64,000 bases of DNA. It comes from Jannaschia marina (GTDB lineage Bacteria; Pseudomonadota; Alphaproteobacteria; Rhodobacterales; Rhodobacteraceae). Positions within the stretch are counted from its first letter, which is position 1; every line of letters starts with the position of its first letter. The stretch is from NCBI RefSeq assembly GCF_013404595.1, contig NZ_JABVAX010000003.1, positions 408,767 through 472,766 on the forward strand. The letters are read 5' to 3'. The notes under the pieces are model-generated. The model was given only the letters and a program-made list of their open reading frames with translations, was not told where the DNA came from and searched no databases. Positions 48,041 to 57,296 of this stretch are shown here, in pieces. The position numbers were made by a program, and so were the translations under genes.

Positions 48041-49015
48041 CTACGTCCGTCGCAACCGGACCGGGCACCGGACGCGGTGGCCGTCGCCCGTCTCCACAAG
48101 CGCCGGCCGCGCCGCCGCGCAATCCGCTTCCGCGATCGGGCACCGTGTGACGAAGGGGCAGCCCTTCGGCGGGTCGAGCGGGCTCGGCAGGTCGCCCTCG
48201 AGGACGATGCGCTTGCGCCGGCCGCGCTGGCGCGGATCGGGCAGGGGGATCGCCGAGAGGAGCGCCTCGGTGTAGGGATGCACCGGGTTGGCGAAGACCT
48301 CCGCCGCCGGGCCTTCCTCCACCACGAGGCCGAGGTACATCACCGCCACGCGGTCGGCGATATGGCGCACCACGCTCAGGTCGTGGGCGATGAAGAGATA
48401 GGCAAGCCCCAGCTCGCGCTGCAGCCGCATCAGCAGGTTCAGGATCTGGCTCTGGATCGAGACGTCGAGCGCGCTGACGGGTTCGTCGCAGATCACGAGG
48501 CGCGGGTTCAGCGCCAGCGCGCGGGCGATGACCACGCGCTGCCTCTGTCCGCCCGAGAGCGCGCCGGGCCGGCGGTCGCGCTGATCGCGGTTGAGGCCGA
48601 CGAGATCCATAAGCTCGTCGACGCGCGCGGCGATCTTGGTCTTCGGGTGGCCGTGGATGACGAGCGGCTCCGCGATCGACTGCGCGATCGTGCGCCGGGG
48701 GTTGAGTGCGCTGACCGGGTCCTGGAAGACCACCTGCATCTCGCGCCAGACGTGCCGCCGCTCGGCGGGCGAGAGGCCGGCGAGATCGCGGCCCTCGAAG
48801 CGGATGCGGCCGTCGGTGATCGGCGCGAGGCCGAGGACGGCGTTGCCCGTCGTCGACTTGCCGCAGCCGGATTCGCCCACGACCGCGAGCGTCTCTTTCG
48901 CCGCAACGTTAAGCGAGACGCCGTCGATCGCCTTCACGAGCCCCTTGCCACCGCCGAACCGGCCCGTGCGGACGGGGAAATGGACCTTGAGGTCTTCGAT
49001 CTGCAGGAGCGTCAT
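48041..49015 (-). CDS. ABC transporter ATPase, oligopeptide/dipeptide type (DppF/OppF-like)
   Basis: 324 residues. Walker A VVGESGCGKSTTGNAVLG near residue 46, Q-loop VVFQDPVSALNP, signature ALSGGQRQRVVIARAL, Walker B LVICDEPVSALD. The C-terminal oligopeptide extension RCPIAEADCAAARPALVETGDGHRVRCP has the paired-Cys cluster of this class. It is the last gene of a nine-gene operon and starts inside the stop of the partner ATPase (ATGA). It powers import together with the permeases at 53168-54936. Confidence 0.92.
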   Translation of the reverse strand: MTLLQIEDLKVHFPVRTGRFGGGKGLVKAIDGVSLNVAAKETLAVVGESGCGKSTTGNAVLGLAPITDGRIRFEGRDLAGLSPAERRHVWREMQVVFQDPVSALNPRRTIAQSIAEPLVIHGHPKTKIAARVDELMDLVGLNRDQRDRRPGALSGGQRQRVVIARALALNPRLVICDEPVSALDVSIQSQILNLLMRLQRELGLAYLFIAHDLSVVRHIADRVAVMYLGLVVEEGPAAEVFANPVHPYTEALLSAIPLPDPRQRGRRKRIVLEGDLPSPLDPPKGCPFVTRCPIAEADCAAARPALVETGDGHRVRCPVRLRRT

Positions 49016-49965
49016 TCCGGGTCCTCCACGGGATGGAAGCAGGCAACGCGGTGGTCGCCCTTGATAAGGGCAGGCCGCGCGGTACAGGCGTCGCTCGCCC
49101 GATCACAGCGGGTGCGGAAGCGGCAGCCCTCTGGCCAGTTCTTCGGCGAGGGCACGTTGCCCCGGATCGCGAAGAGCTCTCCCTTCGTAGGCTCGTCGAG
49201 GCGCGGAATCGTGCGCAGAAGCATCCGCGTGTAGGGGTGCCGGGGTGCCGCGAAGAGCGGGTCGACCGGCCCCTGTTCCACGACGCGCCCGCCGTACATT
49301 ACGCAGACCCGGCCGGCGAGTTCGGCGACGACGCCCATGTCGTGCGTGATGAGGAGGACGGCCGTCCCCGCGTCGGCGGCCAGGTCGGCCATGAGCGTCA
49401 GGATCTGTGCCTGGATGGTGACGTCGAGCGCGGTCGTGGGTTCGTCGGCGATCAAGAGGCGCGGGCGGGAGATGAGCGCGGCGGCGATCATCACGCGCTG
49501 ACACATGCCGCCCGAAAGCTCCGTCGGCAGTTGTGTGGCGCGCCGCGCGGGCTCGGGGATGCCGACCCGGCGCAGCATCTCGATTGCGGCCTCGGCCGCC
49601 TCGGCCTCGCTCGCGCGATCATGGACGACGAGGCTTTCCGCCACCTGCCGGCCCACGGGCACGAGCGGGTTGAGCGAGGAGACGGGCTCCTGGAAGATCA
49701 TCGCGAGGTCGGCACCGCGCAAGGCGCGCAACCGGTCCTCCGGCAGTGCCGTCAGGTCTGTTCCGTCGTAGTCGACGCGGCCGCCCGTCACCGTGAGGCC
49801 CTCGGCCAGAAGGCCCATGATCGAGAGCGCGGTCAGCGACTTGCCCGAGCCGCTCTCGCCGACGAGCGCCACCACCTCGCCCGGGGCCACGTCGAGCGAG
49901 ACGCCGTCGACGAGCGAGAGCGCCCCGGCCTGCACGGCAAGGTCCTGAACCGAGAGCAGGGTCAT
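49012..49965 (-). CDS. ABC transporter ATPase, oligopeptide/dipeptide type (DppD/OppD-like)
   Basis: 317 residues. Walker [19 protein letters not shown], signature [16 protein letters not shown] (Met-Cys in the loop, common in DppD), Walker [20 protein letters not shown]. The C-terminal [18 protein letters not shown] holds cysteines like an Fe-S-binding extension. Coupled by ATGA to the glutamyltransferase-fold gene upstream and to the DppF-like gene downstream. Substrate inferred from operon: a peptide or amide imported with the binding protein at 54936. Confidence 0.92.
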   Translation of the reverse strand: MTLLSVQDLAVQAGALSLVDGVSLDVAPGEVVALVGESGSGKSLTALSIMGLLAEGLTVTGGRVDYDGTDLTALPEDRLRALRGADLAMIFQEPVSSLNPLVPVGRQVAESLVVHDRASEAEAAEAAIEMLRRVGIPEPARRATQLPTELSGGMCQRVMIAAALISRPRLLIADEPTTALDVTIQAQILTLMADLAADAGTAVLLITHDMGVVAELAGRVCVMYGGRVVEQGPVDPLFAAPRHPYTRMLLRTIPRLDEPTKGELFAIRGNVPSPKNWPEGCRFRTRCDRASDACTARPALIKGDHRVACFHPVEDPE

Positions 49966-51545
49966 TCGCCTACCGCCTTCGTCCAGGGGTTGTTTGGGTG
50001 CACCGCGCCGAGGTTCGGCGCCCCCCGGTGTCCGGCCTGCACCAGCGAAGGGATCGCGAACTGGACGGGATAGAGCGCATCCTCGGTGATCTGGACCGGA
50101 TGGGCGGTCGCGATGGCGCTGGCCGTATCGGGCGGCGCGCGGCGGTCGACGAGGACGGTCTGCGTGCTGGCGTCGATGCGGGGGGCGTGGACGGCCTGCT
50201 CCGGGCTCTCGTCCCGGTCGATCATCCGCGACAGAAGCTGCACGATGGCCGGGAAGATCTGCCGCCCGCCCGCCGCACCGATAGCTATCTCAGGGTGGCC
50301 GTCGCGGGTGGTGATGACCGGGGCCATGTTGGCGAGCGGAATGGCTCCGGGCGCGATGGAGTTCGGCTGACCCGGCCGGGGGTCGAACCACATCATGCCG
50401 TTGTTCAGCACGAGATCGAGCGACGGTGCAACGACCTTGGAGCCGAAGCGCGACAGGAGGGTGTTCGTCAGCGAGACCATGGTGCCGTCACGGTCGATGA
50501 CCGAGAGATGGCTCGTGCAATCGGTTCCGGCCGCGGCGTGGCCCATCGTCGTGAGACGGGCCTCGTAGCTCGCGCGGATCGCATCGGCGTGCCGGGCGGC
50601 CAGGCGAGCCTCGTCGAGGGCGGCAAGATCGCCGGCACCGAGGGCTTCGAGCGTCGCCAGCAGGCTCGGGCCGCCCGAGAGGCCGGGCATCGTGTGCACC
50701 ATCCGGTCGCGATAGGGTGTCGATGCGGCCTTGGACCACATCGGCGCATAGCGCGCCAGATCGAGCGGCGCGAGATGCGCGCCCTTTTCGGTCAGGTCGC
50801 GGACGAGCGCCATGGCGGTCTCGCCCTCGTAGAAGTCCCGCGCGCCTGCGGATGCGAGACGACGCAGCATCGCGGCCTTCTTCGGCATCGGCAGGAGGCG
50901 CGCGGTCGGGTCGGTCGGGTCGGGCACGCGACGGCGGGCGTCGAGGAAGAGCGCGGCGGCATCCGCGTCGCGGCTGAGGCCCGGCGTGTCGATGGCGAAG
51001 GCGAGATCGGCGAACCAGTCGAGGCGCATCCCCCGTTCCGCGACCTCGATCGCGGGGGCGAGCGCCTCGGCCCAGCTGATCGTGCCGTGCCGCTCCAGTG
51101 CGGCGGCGAACCCGGCGACGGCCCCCGGCACGCAGATCGAGAGCGGTCCGATCAGGTTGCGGTCGTCCTCGACAGAGGGCCAGTCGAACCAGTCGCCGCC
51201 CTGTCCGCCGGCCAGGGGGTAGGCGTCGGGCGTGGCCGCGAGGGGGGCGCGCAGGTTGAAGTCGAGCGCCTCGACGGTGCCGCCCGGATCGGCATGGAGC
51301 AGGAAGCCGCCGCCGCCCACGCCGGAGAGCCAGGGCTCCACCACCGAGAGGACGAGCGCGGTGACGACGGCGGCGTCCATCGCGTTGCCGCCCGCGCGCA
51401 GAACGGCGGCCCCGGCCTCCGCCGCCTCGTGGTGCTGCGCGGCGACGATGCCGCCCGCGCTCTCGACCTGTGGCTTGGTGACGGCCCAGGTCTGGTGCGA
51501 GGCGGGCGGGACCAGCGAGGGGGTCGTATGGCTGCGCTCATCCAT
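49962..51545 (-). CDS. Gamma-glutamyltransferase family Ntn hydrolase, probably cytoplasmic
   Basis: 527 residues (MDERSHTTPSLVPPASHQTW). GGT-fold self-processing precursor: ALDFNLRAPLAATPD, LSGVGGGGFLLHA and the processing/catalytic Thr in GTDCTSHLSVIDRDGTMVSLTNTLLSRFG (shortened DCTSHLSVIDRDG), with AIGAAGGRQIFPAI near the C-terminus. No signal peptide, unlike E. coli GGT, so it would act on imported gamma-glutamyl or amide compounds. Relatives include oxamate amidohydrolase HpxW. It sits between the deacetylase-fold gene (8-base overlap) and the transporter ATPase (ATGA overlap). Confidence 0.83.
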   Translation of the reverse strand: MDERSHTTPSLVPPASHQTWAVTKPQVESAGGIVAAQHHEAAEAGAAVLRAGGNAMDAAVVTALVLSVVEPWLSGVGGGGFLLHADPGGTVEALDFNLRAPLAATPDAYPLAGGQGGDWFDWPSVEDDRNLIGPLSICVPGAVAGFAAALERHGTISWAEALAPAIEVAERGMRLDWFADLAFAIDTPGLSRDADAAALFLDARRRVPDPTDPTARLLPMPKKAAMLRRLASAGARDFYEGETAMALVRDLTEKGAHLAPLDLARYAPMWSKAASTPYRDRMVHTMPGLSGGPSLLATLEALGAGDLAALDEARLAARHADAIRASYEARLTTMGHAAAGTDCTSHLSVIDRDGTMVSLTNTLLSRFGSKVVAPSLDLVLNNGMMWFDPRPGQPNSIAPGAIPLANMAPVITTRDGHPEIAIGAAGGRQIFPAIVQLLSRMIDRDESPEQAVHAPRIDASTQTVLVDRRAPPDTASAIATAHPVQITEDALYPVQFAIPSLVQAGHRGAPNLGAVHPNNPWTKAVGE

Positions 51546-52410
51546 GGAAGGGGCCTCGCTCGTCGATGGCGGTGAGGGGGTCAAGGGCGACCTCGAGCCC
51601 GTCGGTCCGGTCCGCGTGATGGGCGGCGATCTCGCCGCAGGTGGCGACCCAGACGGCGGGATCGGCGGCGAGGTCGGCGAAGAGCGCCTCGAGCATCTCC
51701 ACGCGGGCGGGGTGCCCCGAAATCCAGTCGTGGACCGTCAGCATGAACAGCCCGCCCGCGCGCACAGTCGCCGCCGCCTCCGCGCGCCAGCCCTCGGCGA
51801 CCTCGGGCGTGAGTCGGGGCGGCCTGTCGCCGGGTTCCAGAAACTTGAAGAAAATCGCGTCGTCCACGTCCCATCGCACCGGAACCTCGGTCACGCCGTC
51901 GATGGTGTAAGGCAGGTCGTGGCCCATGAGGCTCGAATCCCAGAGGTCGTGGCGTCTCAATTCGCGCAGCATGTGCGGCGTCATCTCCCAGGCCGGGGAG
52001 CGGAAGCCGGCCGGTTTCGCGCCGGTCTGCGCGACGAAGAAGTCGATGGCCCGTTCGAGCGCATCGGTGAAGCGGGCGTCGGAGGTTTCGGCGACGAGCT
52101 CGTGGAAGTAGCCGTGGAGCGCGATTTCGTGCCCGCGCTCCACGAGGCCGGGCAGGAGCGTCGGATTGTCCTCGGCCACGCAGGCGGGGACGAAGAAGCT
52201 GCCGCGCACGCCGATCCGGTCGAGCATGGCGACCATCCGGGCGAGGCCCGCGCGCATCCCGTACTGCCGGTGCTCCCGCGCGGCGAGCGTGTCGGGCAGG
52301 GCGGTGCGGTGCTGCCAGAGCCAGGGCGCCATGGCGTCGACATCGACGCTGAAGCAGGCGGCGGCTCGGCGGGGTTCGGGCCAGGGGCAGGGGGGCTCGG
52401 TCCAGTTCAT
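51538..52410 (-). CDS. Polysaccharide deacetylase-fold hydrolase (allantoinase/PuuE-like superfamily)
   Basis: 290 residues (MNWTEPPCPWPEPRRAAACFSVDVD). NodB-homology motifs: CFSVDVDAMA (metal Asp), GHEIALHGYFHE (metal His pair), RSPAWEMTPHMLRELRRH (abbreviated) and MLTVHDWISGHPARV (final His). Members deacetylate sugars or hydrolyse cyclic amides such as allantoin; the intracellular setting and amide-linked operon partners favour the latter group. Substrate not assigned. Start overlaps the SDR stop (ATGA). Confidence 0.8.
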   Translation of the reverse strand: MNWTEPPCPWPEPRRAAACFSVDVDAMAPWLWQHRTALPDTLAAREHRQYGMRAGLARMVAMLDRIGVRGSFFVPACVAEDNPTLLPGLVERGHEIALHGYFHELVAETSDARFTDALERAIDFFVAQTGAKPAGFRSPAWEMTPHMLRELRRHDLWDSSLMGHDLPYTIDGVTEVPVRWDVDDAIFFKFLEPGDRPPRLTPEVAEGWRAEAAATVRAGGLFMLTVHDWISGHPARVEMLEALFADLAADPAVWVATCGEIAAHHADRTDGLEVALDPLTAIDERGPFHG

Positions 52411-53165
52411 AGCGCGTGCTTCTTGTCCTGATAGACGTCCATCGTGCCGGCCGAATTGCCGCCGTCGACGGCGAGCGACGTGCCGGTGACGTTCTTGGCC
52501 GCCGAGGAGGCGAGGTAGAGCGCGGCCTGGCCCACGTCCTCGGGGGCGGTTTCGGTGCCGAGCGGGATGGCGGCCATCACGCGGTCGATGTGTTCCTGAC
52601 TGAGGCTCGAGACGCTGGAGCCGGAGGCGAAGCCCGGCTCCAGGCAGTTCGCGCGGATGCCGTATTCGGCAAGCTCCAGCGCGAAGCCCTTGGTCATCCG
52701 GTCGAGGGCGGTCTTCGACATACAGTAGGTGACGGCCGTGCGCCGCATCTTGCGCGCCGCCCCCGAGGAGATGTTGACGAAGGCACCGGGCACGCCCGCG
52801 GCGATCATCTGCCGCGCGAAGCCGCGCATCAGGACGAAGGGCGCGCGGACGTTGACGGCCATGATCCGGTCCCAGTCGGCGACCTCCAGGTCGAGGAGGA
52901 AGGACGAGGGGTAGATGGCGGCGTTGTTCACCACGACGTCGGGTGCGCCCCAGCGGTCGGCGACGGCGTCCATGAGATGCGCAAGCCCAGCGTCGGTCGT
53001 CAGGTCGGCGGCGACGGCGAAGCCCGGCAGGCCGTCGGTCGTCGTGTCGGTCGCGCAGACCTCCGCGCCGGCATCGGCGAAATGCGCGACGAGGGCGCGC
53101 CCCATGATGCCGGCGGCCCCGGTCACGACCACGCGCCTGCCCTTGAATTCGTCCCCGAAGTGCAT
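52407..53165 (-). CDS. Short-chain dehydrogenase/reductase in ABC/GGT operon
   Basis: 252 residues (MHFGDEFKGRRVVVTGAAGIMG). Rossmann TGAAGIMGRALVAHFADAGA, NNAAIY in place of the common NNAG, catalytic Ser in FVNISSGAARKM, Tyr-Lys in YCMSKTALDRM. The longer in-frame reading from 53267 lacks support. Two bases separate it from the permease gene upstream, and it overlaps the deacetylase-fold gene downstream. Substrate unknown; its position suggests that it processes the imported compound. Confidence 0.85.
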   Translation of the reverse strand: MHFGDEFKGRRVVVTGAAGIMGRALVAHFADAGAEVCATDTTTDGLPGFAVAADLTTDAGLAHLMDAVADRWGAPDVVVNNAAIYPSSFLLDLEVADWDRIMAVNVRAPFVLMRGFARQMIAAGVPGAFVNISSGAARKMRRTAVTYCMSKTALDRMTKGFALELAEYGIRANCLEPGFASGSSVSSLSQEHIDRVMAAIPLGTETAPEDVGQAALYLASSAAKNVTGTSLAVDGGNSAGTMDVYQDKKHAL

Positions 53166-53167
53166 GT

Positions 53168-54013
53168 CTATCGTCCCTTTCCGATGCGGTCGACCAGGCG
53201 GTCGCCGATGAGGTTGGCGCTCAGCACCAGCAGGAAGAGCGCGATGCCCGGGAAGGTCGCGATCCACCAGGCGGAGCCCACGTAGTTGCGCCCCGTCGAG
53301 AGCATCGAGCCCCAGCTTGCCGTGGGCGGCTGCACGCCGAGGCCGAGGAAGCTCAGCCCCGCCTCGAAGAGGACCATGAGGCCGAATTCGAGTGTCGCCA
53401 CCACGAGGAGGGGGCCGATGATGTTGGGCAGGATGTGCAGCGCCAGCACCCGCAGCGGCGAGGCCCCCATCGCGCGCGCCAGTGTCACGAAGGGCCGGTC
53501 GGCGATGGCGAGGGTCTGGCCGTAGGCCACGCGGGCATAGCGCGGCCAGCGGGTCAGCGCGAGGACGAGGATGACGTTGACGAAGCCGGGGCCGAGCACG
53601 GCGACGGTGATGATGGCGAGCAGGATCGCCGGGATCGACAGGAAGATGTCGACTAGGCGCATCAGGATCGTCTCGGTCCAGCCACGCAGGTATCCGGCGG
53701 CCATGCCCACGGCCACGCCGACGAGCCCCGAGAGCAGCACCGAGAGCACGGCGACCGAGAGCGAGACCCGCGCGCCGTAGATCAGCCGGCTCAGGATGTC
53801 GCGGCCAAGCTCGTCTGAGCCGAGCCAGTAGGTCGCGCCGCGTGCCTCGAAGCCCGGGGCCTTCAGGCGGGCGAGCAGGTTCTGCCGGTCAGGGTCGAGC
53901 GGTGCGATCCAGGGGGCGAGAATGGCGGCGGCGGTGAGCGCGAGGAGGAGCCACGCGGGCCACCAGGTCAGGAGCGCCGAAAGGCGTATGCTGCGGGGGG
54001 CTGCCGTCTCCAT
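53168..54013 (-). CDS. ABC transporter permease, DppC/OppC type
   Basis: 281-residue inner-membrane permease. The OppC_N segment WPAWLLLALTAAAILAPWIAP begins it, then HPLGTDELGRDILSRLIYGARVSL-like LGSDELGRDILSRLIYG, and the EAA loop RAMGASPLRVLALHILPN. Six membrane helices predicted. The start ATG overlaps the dppB stop (TGATG); a GTG one codon earlier is possible. Works with the neighbouring DppB-type permease. Confidence 0.92.
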   Translation of the reverse strand: METAAPRSIRLSALLTWWPAWLLLALTAAAILAPWIAPLDPDRQNLLARLKAPGFEARGATYWLGSDELGRDILSRLIYGARVSLSVAVLSVLLSGLVGVAVGMAAGYLRGWTETILMRLVDIFLSIPAILLAIITVAVLGPGFVNVILVLALTRWPRYARVAYGQTLAIADRPFVTLARAMGASPLRVLALHILPNIIGPLLVVATLEFGLMVLFEAGLSFLGLGVQPPTASWGSMLSTGRNYVGSAWWIATFPGIALFLLVLSANLIGDRLVDRIGKGR

Positions 54014-54936
54014 CACTTGCCCTCCAGCCGGACGCGGGGGTCGACGACAGAATAGAGGATGTCGGCGGCGAGGTTGGCGAAGATCGTGACGAAAGCCCCG
54101 AGGAGGACCACAGCCTGCACCACGACGAAGTCGCGCGCTGCGATGCTCTGCACCGTCAGGAGGCCGAGACCGGGCCAGGCGAACACCGTCTCCACGATGA
54201 CGGCCCCGGCGAGGAGCTGCGAGATCTCGAGCGCGGTGATGGAGATCACCGGGATCGCCGAATTGCGCATCAGATGGCGCGAGACGAGACGGCGGATGCC
54301 CACCCCGCGGGCGCGGGCGGAGCGGACATAGTCCTTGCCCAGCTCGTCGAGGACGGCGGAGCGGGTGATGCGCGCGTAGGTGGCGAGCGACAGGAGGCCA
54401 AGCGCGATTGACGGCATGACCAGATGGGCGAGCGTGCCCGTGCCCGAGGACGGCAGCCAGCGCAGCCAGACCCCGAAGACGAGGATCATCATGATCCCCG
54501 ACCAGAAGGTCGGCATCGACTGACAGGCGAGCACGAGGCCCATGATCCAGCGCGAAACGGCCCGCCCGCGCGTCAGCGCCATCAGCAGCCCGAGCGGCAG
54601 CCCGATGAGGAGCGCGACGGCCAGCGCGCCGGCGGCGAGCTGCAATGTCTGTGGAATGCGCGAGGCGATGATGTCCCAGGCAGGCGCGTTCTGCACGAAG
54701 CTGCGGCCGAGGTCGAAGGTGACCATGTCGCGTAGGAAGTCGAGATACTGGACCCCGAGGGGCCGGTCGAGGCCAAGCGTCGCGCGCATGGCCTCGATGT
54801 CCGCCTGCGTCGCGGTCTCGGGCAGGAGGAGCGCGGTCGGGTCGCCGGTGAGGCGCTGGATGAAGAACACCAGCGTCACCACTCCGAAGGCCGCGATCAG
54901 CGCCTGTCCGCCACGATGCAGGAGGAAGCGGAGCAT
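54013..54936 (-). CDS. ABC transporter permease, DppB/OppB type
   Basis: 307 residues (MLRFLLHRGGQALIAAFGVVTLVFF). Typical DppB features: FFIQRLTGDPTALLLPETAT near residue 28, LDRPLGVQYLDFLRDMVTFDLGRSF, EAA-type loop RSARARGVGIRRLVSRHLMRN, and the C-terminal NLAADILYSVVDPRVRLEG. Six membrane helices. Its ATG overlaps the binding-protein stop (TAA at 54936). Confidence 0.93.
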   Translation of the reverse strand: MLRFLLHRGGQALIAAFGVVTLVFFIQRLTGDPTALLLPETATQADIEAMRATLGLDRPLGVQYLDFLRDMVTFDLGRSFVQNAPAWDIIASRIPQTLQLAAGALAVALLIGLPLGLLMALTRGRAVSRWIMGLVLACQSMPTFWSGIMMILVFGVWLRWLPSSGTGTLAHLVMPSIALGLLSLATYARITRSAVLDELGKDYVRSARARGVGIRRLVSRHLMRNSAIPVISITALEISQLLAGAVIVETVFAWPGLGLLTVQSIAARDFVVVQAVVLLGAFVTIFANLAADILYSVVDPRVRLEGK

Positions 54937-56438
54937 TATTCGGCGATGCTCATGCGGTTGAGGAACATGCTCTCGTTCGCCGTCGGCTCGAACTGGAGCT
55001 CGGCCGTGGCCCCGTAGAGGACGGCGGCCTGATACATGGGCAACAGGTAGTAGTTGTCGCGCACGATCTGGTGCACCTCGTTGTAGGCCGCCTGCCGGAC
55101 CTCGGGGTCGAGCGAGACGCGGGCTTCTTCGAGGAGTGTGTCGAGTTCAGGCACGTTGACCCGCGACCAGCTGCTGTCGGAATGGAGCGTCGGATAGGCG
55201 ATTCCGTCCGCATCCTGGCACGCGCAGGACCAGCGCCCGAAGCTCAGCTCCGAGTTCTCGGCGGGTTCCGAGCGGACGATGCCGAGGTAGGTCGGCATGT
55301 CGGTCATGGAGATGGAGACGTTGAAGCCCACGTCGTTGAGCATCTGCTGCACTGCCTGCACGATCCGCTGATCGAAGACCGGTGCCGTCGCGAGCGTTGC
55401 CGGCGTGCCGGCGAGGTCGGGGTTGGCGACGGTGATCTCGGCGGCCTGCTCGGGGTTGTACTCGAAGAGCGGCAGGTCGGGGTTGTAGCCGAAGTGCGCG
55501 GGGCTCGACATCTGCGACATGGGCACTTCGCCCGCCTGCAGGAGGCCATCGGTGATGCCCTGACGGTCGATGGCGAGCGAGGCGGCCTTGCGCATTTCGA
55601 GGTCGTTGAAGGGCGGCTTGTCGAGGTTGAGGCCGACGTAGCCCACCCGCTCGGTCGGGGCCGAGAGGAGTTGGACCTCGGGGTTACCGGAGAGCTGCGC
55701 GCCCGCGTCCGCATCGATCGAGACGACGAGATCCGCGGTGCCCGCCTGCAGGTCGGCAACGCGTGTCGCCGCGTCCGGTACGGCGCGGAAGATAGCCGCC
55801 TCGAACGGTCCGGCCTCGCCCCAGTAGGCGTCGTTGCGCGTGAGCCGCACGTCGACGCCCCGGTTCCAAGCCTCGAAAGCGTAAGGCCCGGAGCCGACGG
55901 GCGCGGCATTGAACGCCTCCGCCCCGACCTCCTCGACCACATGCTGCGGCACGATCGAGAGCTTCACGAGCTGCGCGAGCAGGGCGGGGTAGGGACCGTC
56001 GGTCGTGAGCGTCACGACATTGCCCTCGGCCGTCGCGTCGACGATCTGGTTGAACTGGCCCAGCTGCGGCGAGCCGAATTCGGGGTCGGTGATGCGCTTG
56101 ACGGAATAGACCACGTCCTCCGCCGTCAGCGGCTCGCCGTCGTGGAAGGTGATGCCCTCGCGGATGGTGAAGGCCATCTCGGTATCCGAGACCTGCTCCC
56201 ATCCGATCGCTACCTGCGGCACGATCTCGCCCGCGTTGTCGCGGGTCACGAGGTTGTCGAAGACGTTGCGGTAGACGTAGTAGCTGTCGGGGTTCCACTG
56301 CATGTGCGGGTCGAGCGACGAAGGCTCGCCGGCGAGGTCGATGGTGATGTCGCGCGCGAAGGCGGCGGTGGTGAGTGCGGGCGTGGCCAGGACGGCGAGC
56401 GCCACGCCGGCCAAGAGGCCCTTCATGGTCTGTTTCAT
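54936..56438 (-). CDS. Periplasmic substrate-binding protein, SBP family 5 (oligopeptide type)
   Basis: 500 residues with a signal peptide (MKQTMKGLLAGVALAVLATPALTTAAFA, about 28 residues). Family 5 signatures: DLAGEPSSLDPHMQWNPDSYYVYRNVFDNLV (shortened EPSSLDPHMQ), REGITFHDGEPLTAEDVVYSVKR (shortened ITFHDGEPLTAEDVVYS), GSGPYAFEAW and NPDLPLFEYNPEQAAE. It delivers ligand to the DppB/C permeases. Starts inside the gntR stop (ATGA). Specificity not predictable; family members bind peptides, nickel, glutathione or opines. Confidence 0.92.
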   Translation of the reverse strand: MKQTMKGLLAGVALAVLATPALTTAAFARDITIDLAGEPSSLDPHMQWNPDSYYVYRNVFDNLVTRDNAGEIVPQVAIGWEQVSDTEMAFTIREGITFHDGEPLTAEDVVYSVKRITDPEFGSPQLGQFNQIVDATAEGNVVTLTTDGPYPALLAQLVKLSIVPQHVVEEVGAEAFNAAPVGSGPYAFEAWNRGVDVRLTRNDAYWGEAGPFEAAIFRAVPDAATRVADLQAGTADLVVSIDADAGAQLSGNPEVQLLSAPTERVGYVGLNLDKPPFNDLEMRKAASLAIDRQGITDGLLQAGEVPMSQMSSPAHFGYNPDLPLFEYNPEQAAEITVANPDLAGTPATLATAPVFDQRIVQAVQQMLNDVGFNVSISMTDMPTYLGIVRSEPAENSELSFGRWSCACQDADGIAYPTLHSDSSWSRVNVPELDTLLEEARVSLDPEVRQAAYNEVHQIVRDNYYLLPMYQAAVLYGATAELQFEPTANESMFLNRMSIAE

Positions 56439-57202
56439 GTCTCTCTCCTGTTGGCGGCAGCCTGTTCCGTCTGGCCCATGACCGCGCTGCCGGAGGTCAG
56501 GGGGGTTTCGCTGTGAAGGAGCTGGCGCAGGAAGAAGGCCTCCTGCGCGTCGATGAGGGCGCGTCGCGCGGCCCCGATCCCGGCGCGATCGCCGGCGAGC
56601 GCCGCCGTGATGAGGGCACGGTCGTCACTGCGGTGGAAGAGGCGGTCCCGGTCCGGGTCTTCGAGGAAATGGGTGATGCGCGCGCTGTGATGCCAGAGCT
56701 TGCGCAGGTGCCGTGCGGTGAAGGGGTTGAGCACGCCGAGAAGGATCGCGTCGACCCGATCGACGTAGTGCCGGAAGGAGATGATCGCGCCCCGCTCGCG
56801 CCGCTCCCGCAGGGGCACGAGGATGTCGGAAATCTGCGCGAGTTCCGCCCGCGCGGCAGCGTCGAGGCGCGCGTCCTCCAGCGCGGGTTCGGCCACGCGG
56901 CGCGCGTCGAGCACCTGACCGATGAGCGCGCCGGTCACCGGCAGTACGCGCCAGCCCGTGCGCGGCTGCGGCGTGGCCCAGCCGTCGTAGCCGAGCCGTG
57001 TGAGCCCCGCGCGGGCGGCGGCACGGGTCAGTCCGAAGCGGTCGGTTGCATCGGCCTCGGTGACGATCTCGCCGGGTGCGATCTCGCACCAGATGACAGC
57101 ATCGAGCAGGCGGTCCTCGGCGAAGCGACCCTTCGCATCCGGTGCAGCGGCCACCCCTTTGGTGACAGCGGGTCGCAGCAGCGGAGAGCTGGGATCATAC
57201 AT
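56435..57202 (-). CDS. GntR family regulator (FCD-type)
   Basis: 255 residues from MYDPSSPLLRPAVTKG. N-terminal winged helix (LLDAVIWCEIAPGEIVTEADATDRFGLTRAAARAGLTRLGYDGWATPQPRTGWRV, in short GEIVTEADATDRFGLTRA), then a helical C-terminal domain with metal-binding-like residues (FRHYVDRVDAILLG, HHSARITHFLED). First gene of the nine-gene ABC/enzyme operon and likely its autoregulator, controlled from the TTGAC-repeat region upstream. Longer in-frame readings upstream (to 57298) run through that promoter and are rejected. Confidence 0.85.
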   Translation of the reverse strand: MYDPSSPLLRPAVTKGVAAAPDAKGRFAEDRLLDAVIWCEIAPGEIVTEADATDRFGLTRAAARAGLTRLGYDGWATPQPRTGWRVLPVTGALIGQVLDARRVAEPALEDARLDAAARAELAQISDILVPLRERRERGAIISFRHYVDRVDAILLGVLNPFTARHLRKLWHHSARITHFLEDPDRDRLFHRSDDRALITAALAGDRAGIGAARRALIDAQEAFFLRQLLHSETPLTSGSAVMGQTEQAAANRRET

Positions 57203-57223
57203 GAAAACCTCAATAGTGATCTG

Positions 57224-57250
57224 TTGACATTTTCCTTGACTATCCTTGAC
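57224..57250. promoter_or_regulatory. TTGAC repeats in the divergent gntR/asd-like promoter
   Basis: TTGAC occurs at 57224, 57236 and 57246, the outer two as TTGACATTT. Spacings are 12 and 10 bp, about one helical turn. They lie between the gntR start and the asd-like start, so they may be operator repeats for the GntR protein or overlapping -35 elements. Confidence 0.55.
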
Positions 57251-57296
57251 ATTTCCAAGCAAAATCTCTCGCCCACAGGCTGAAAGGCGGCCTTGC

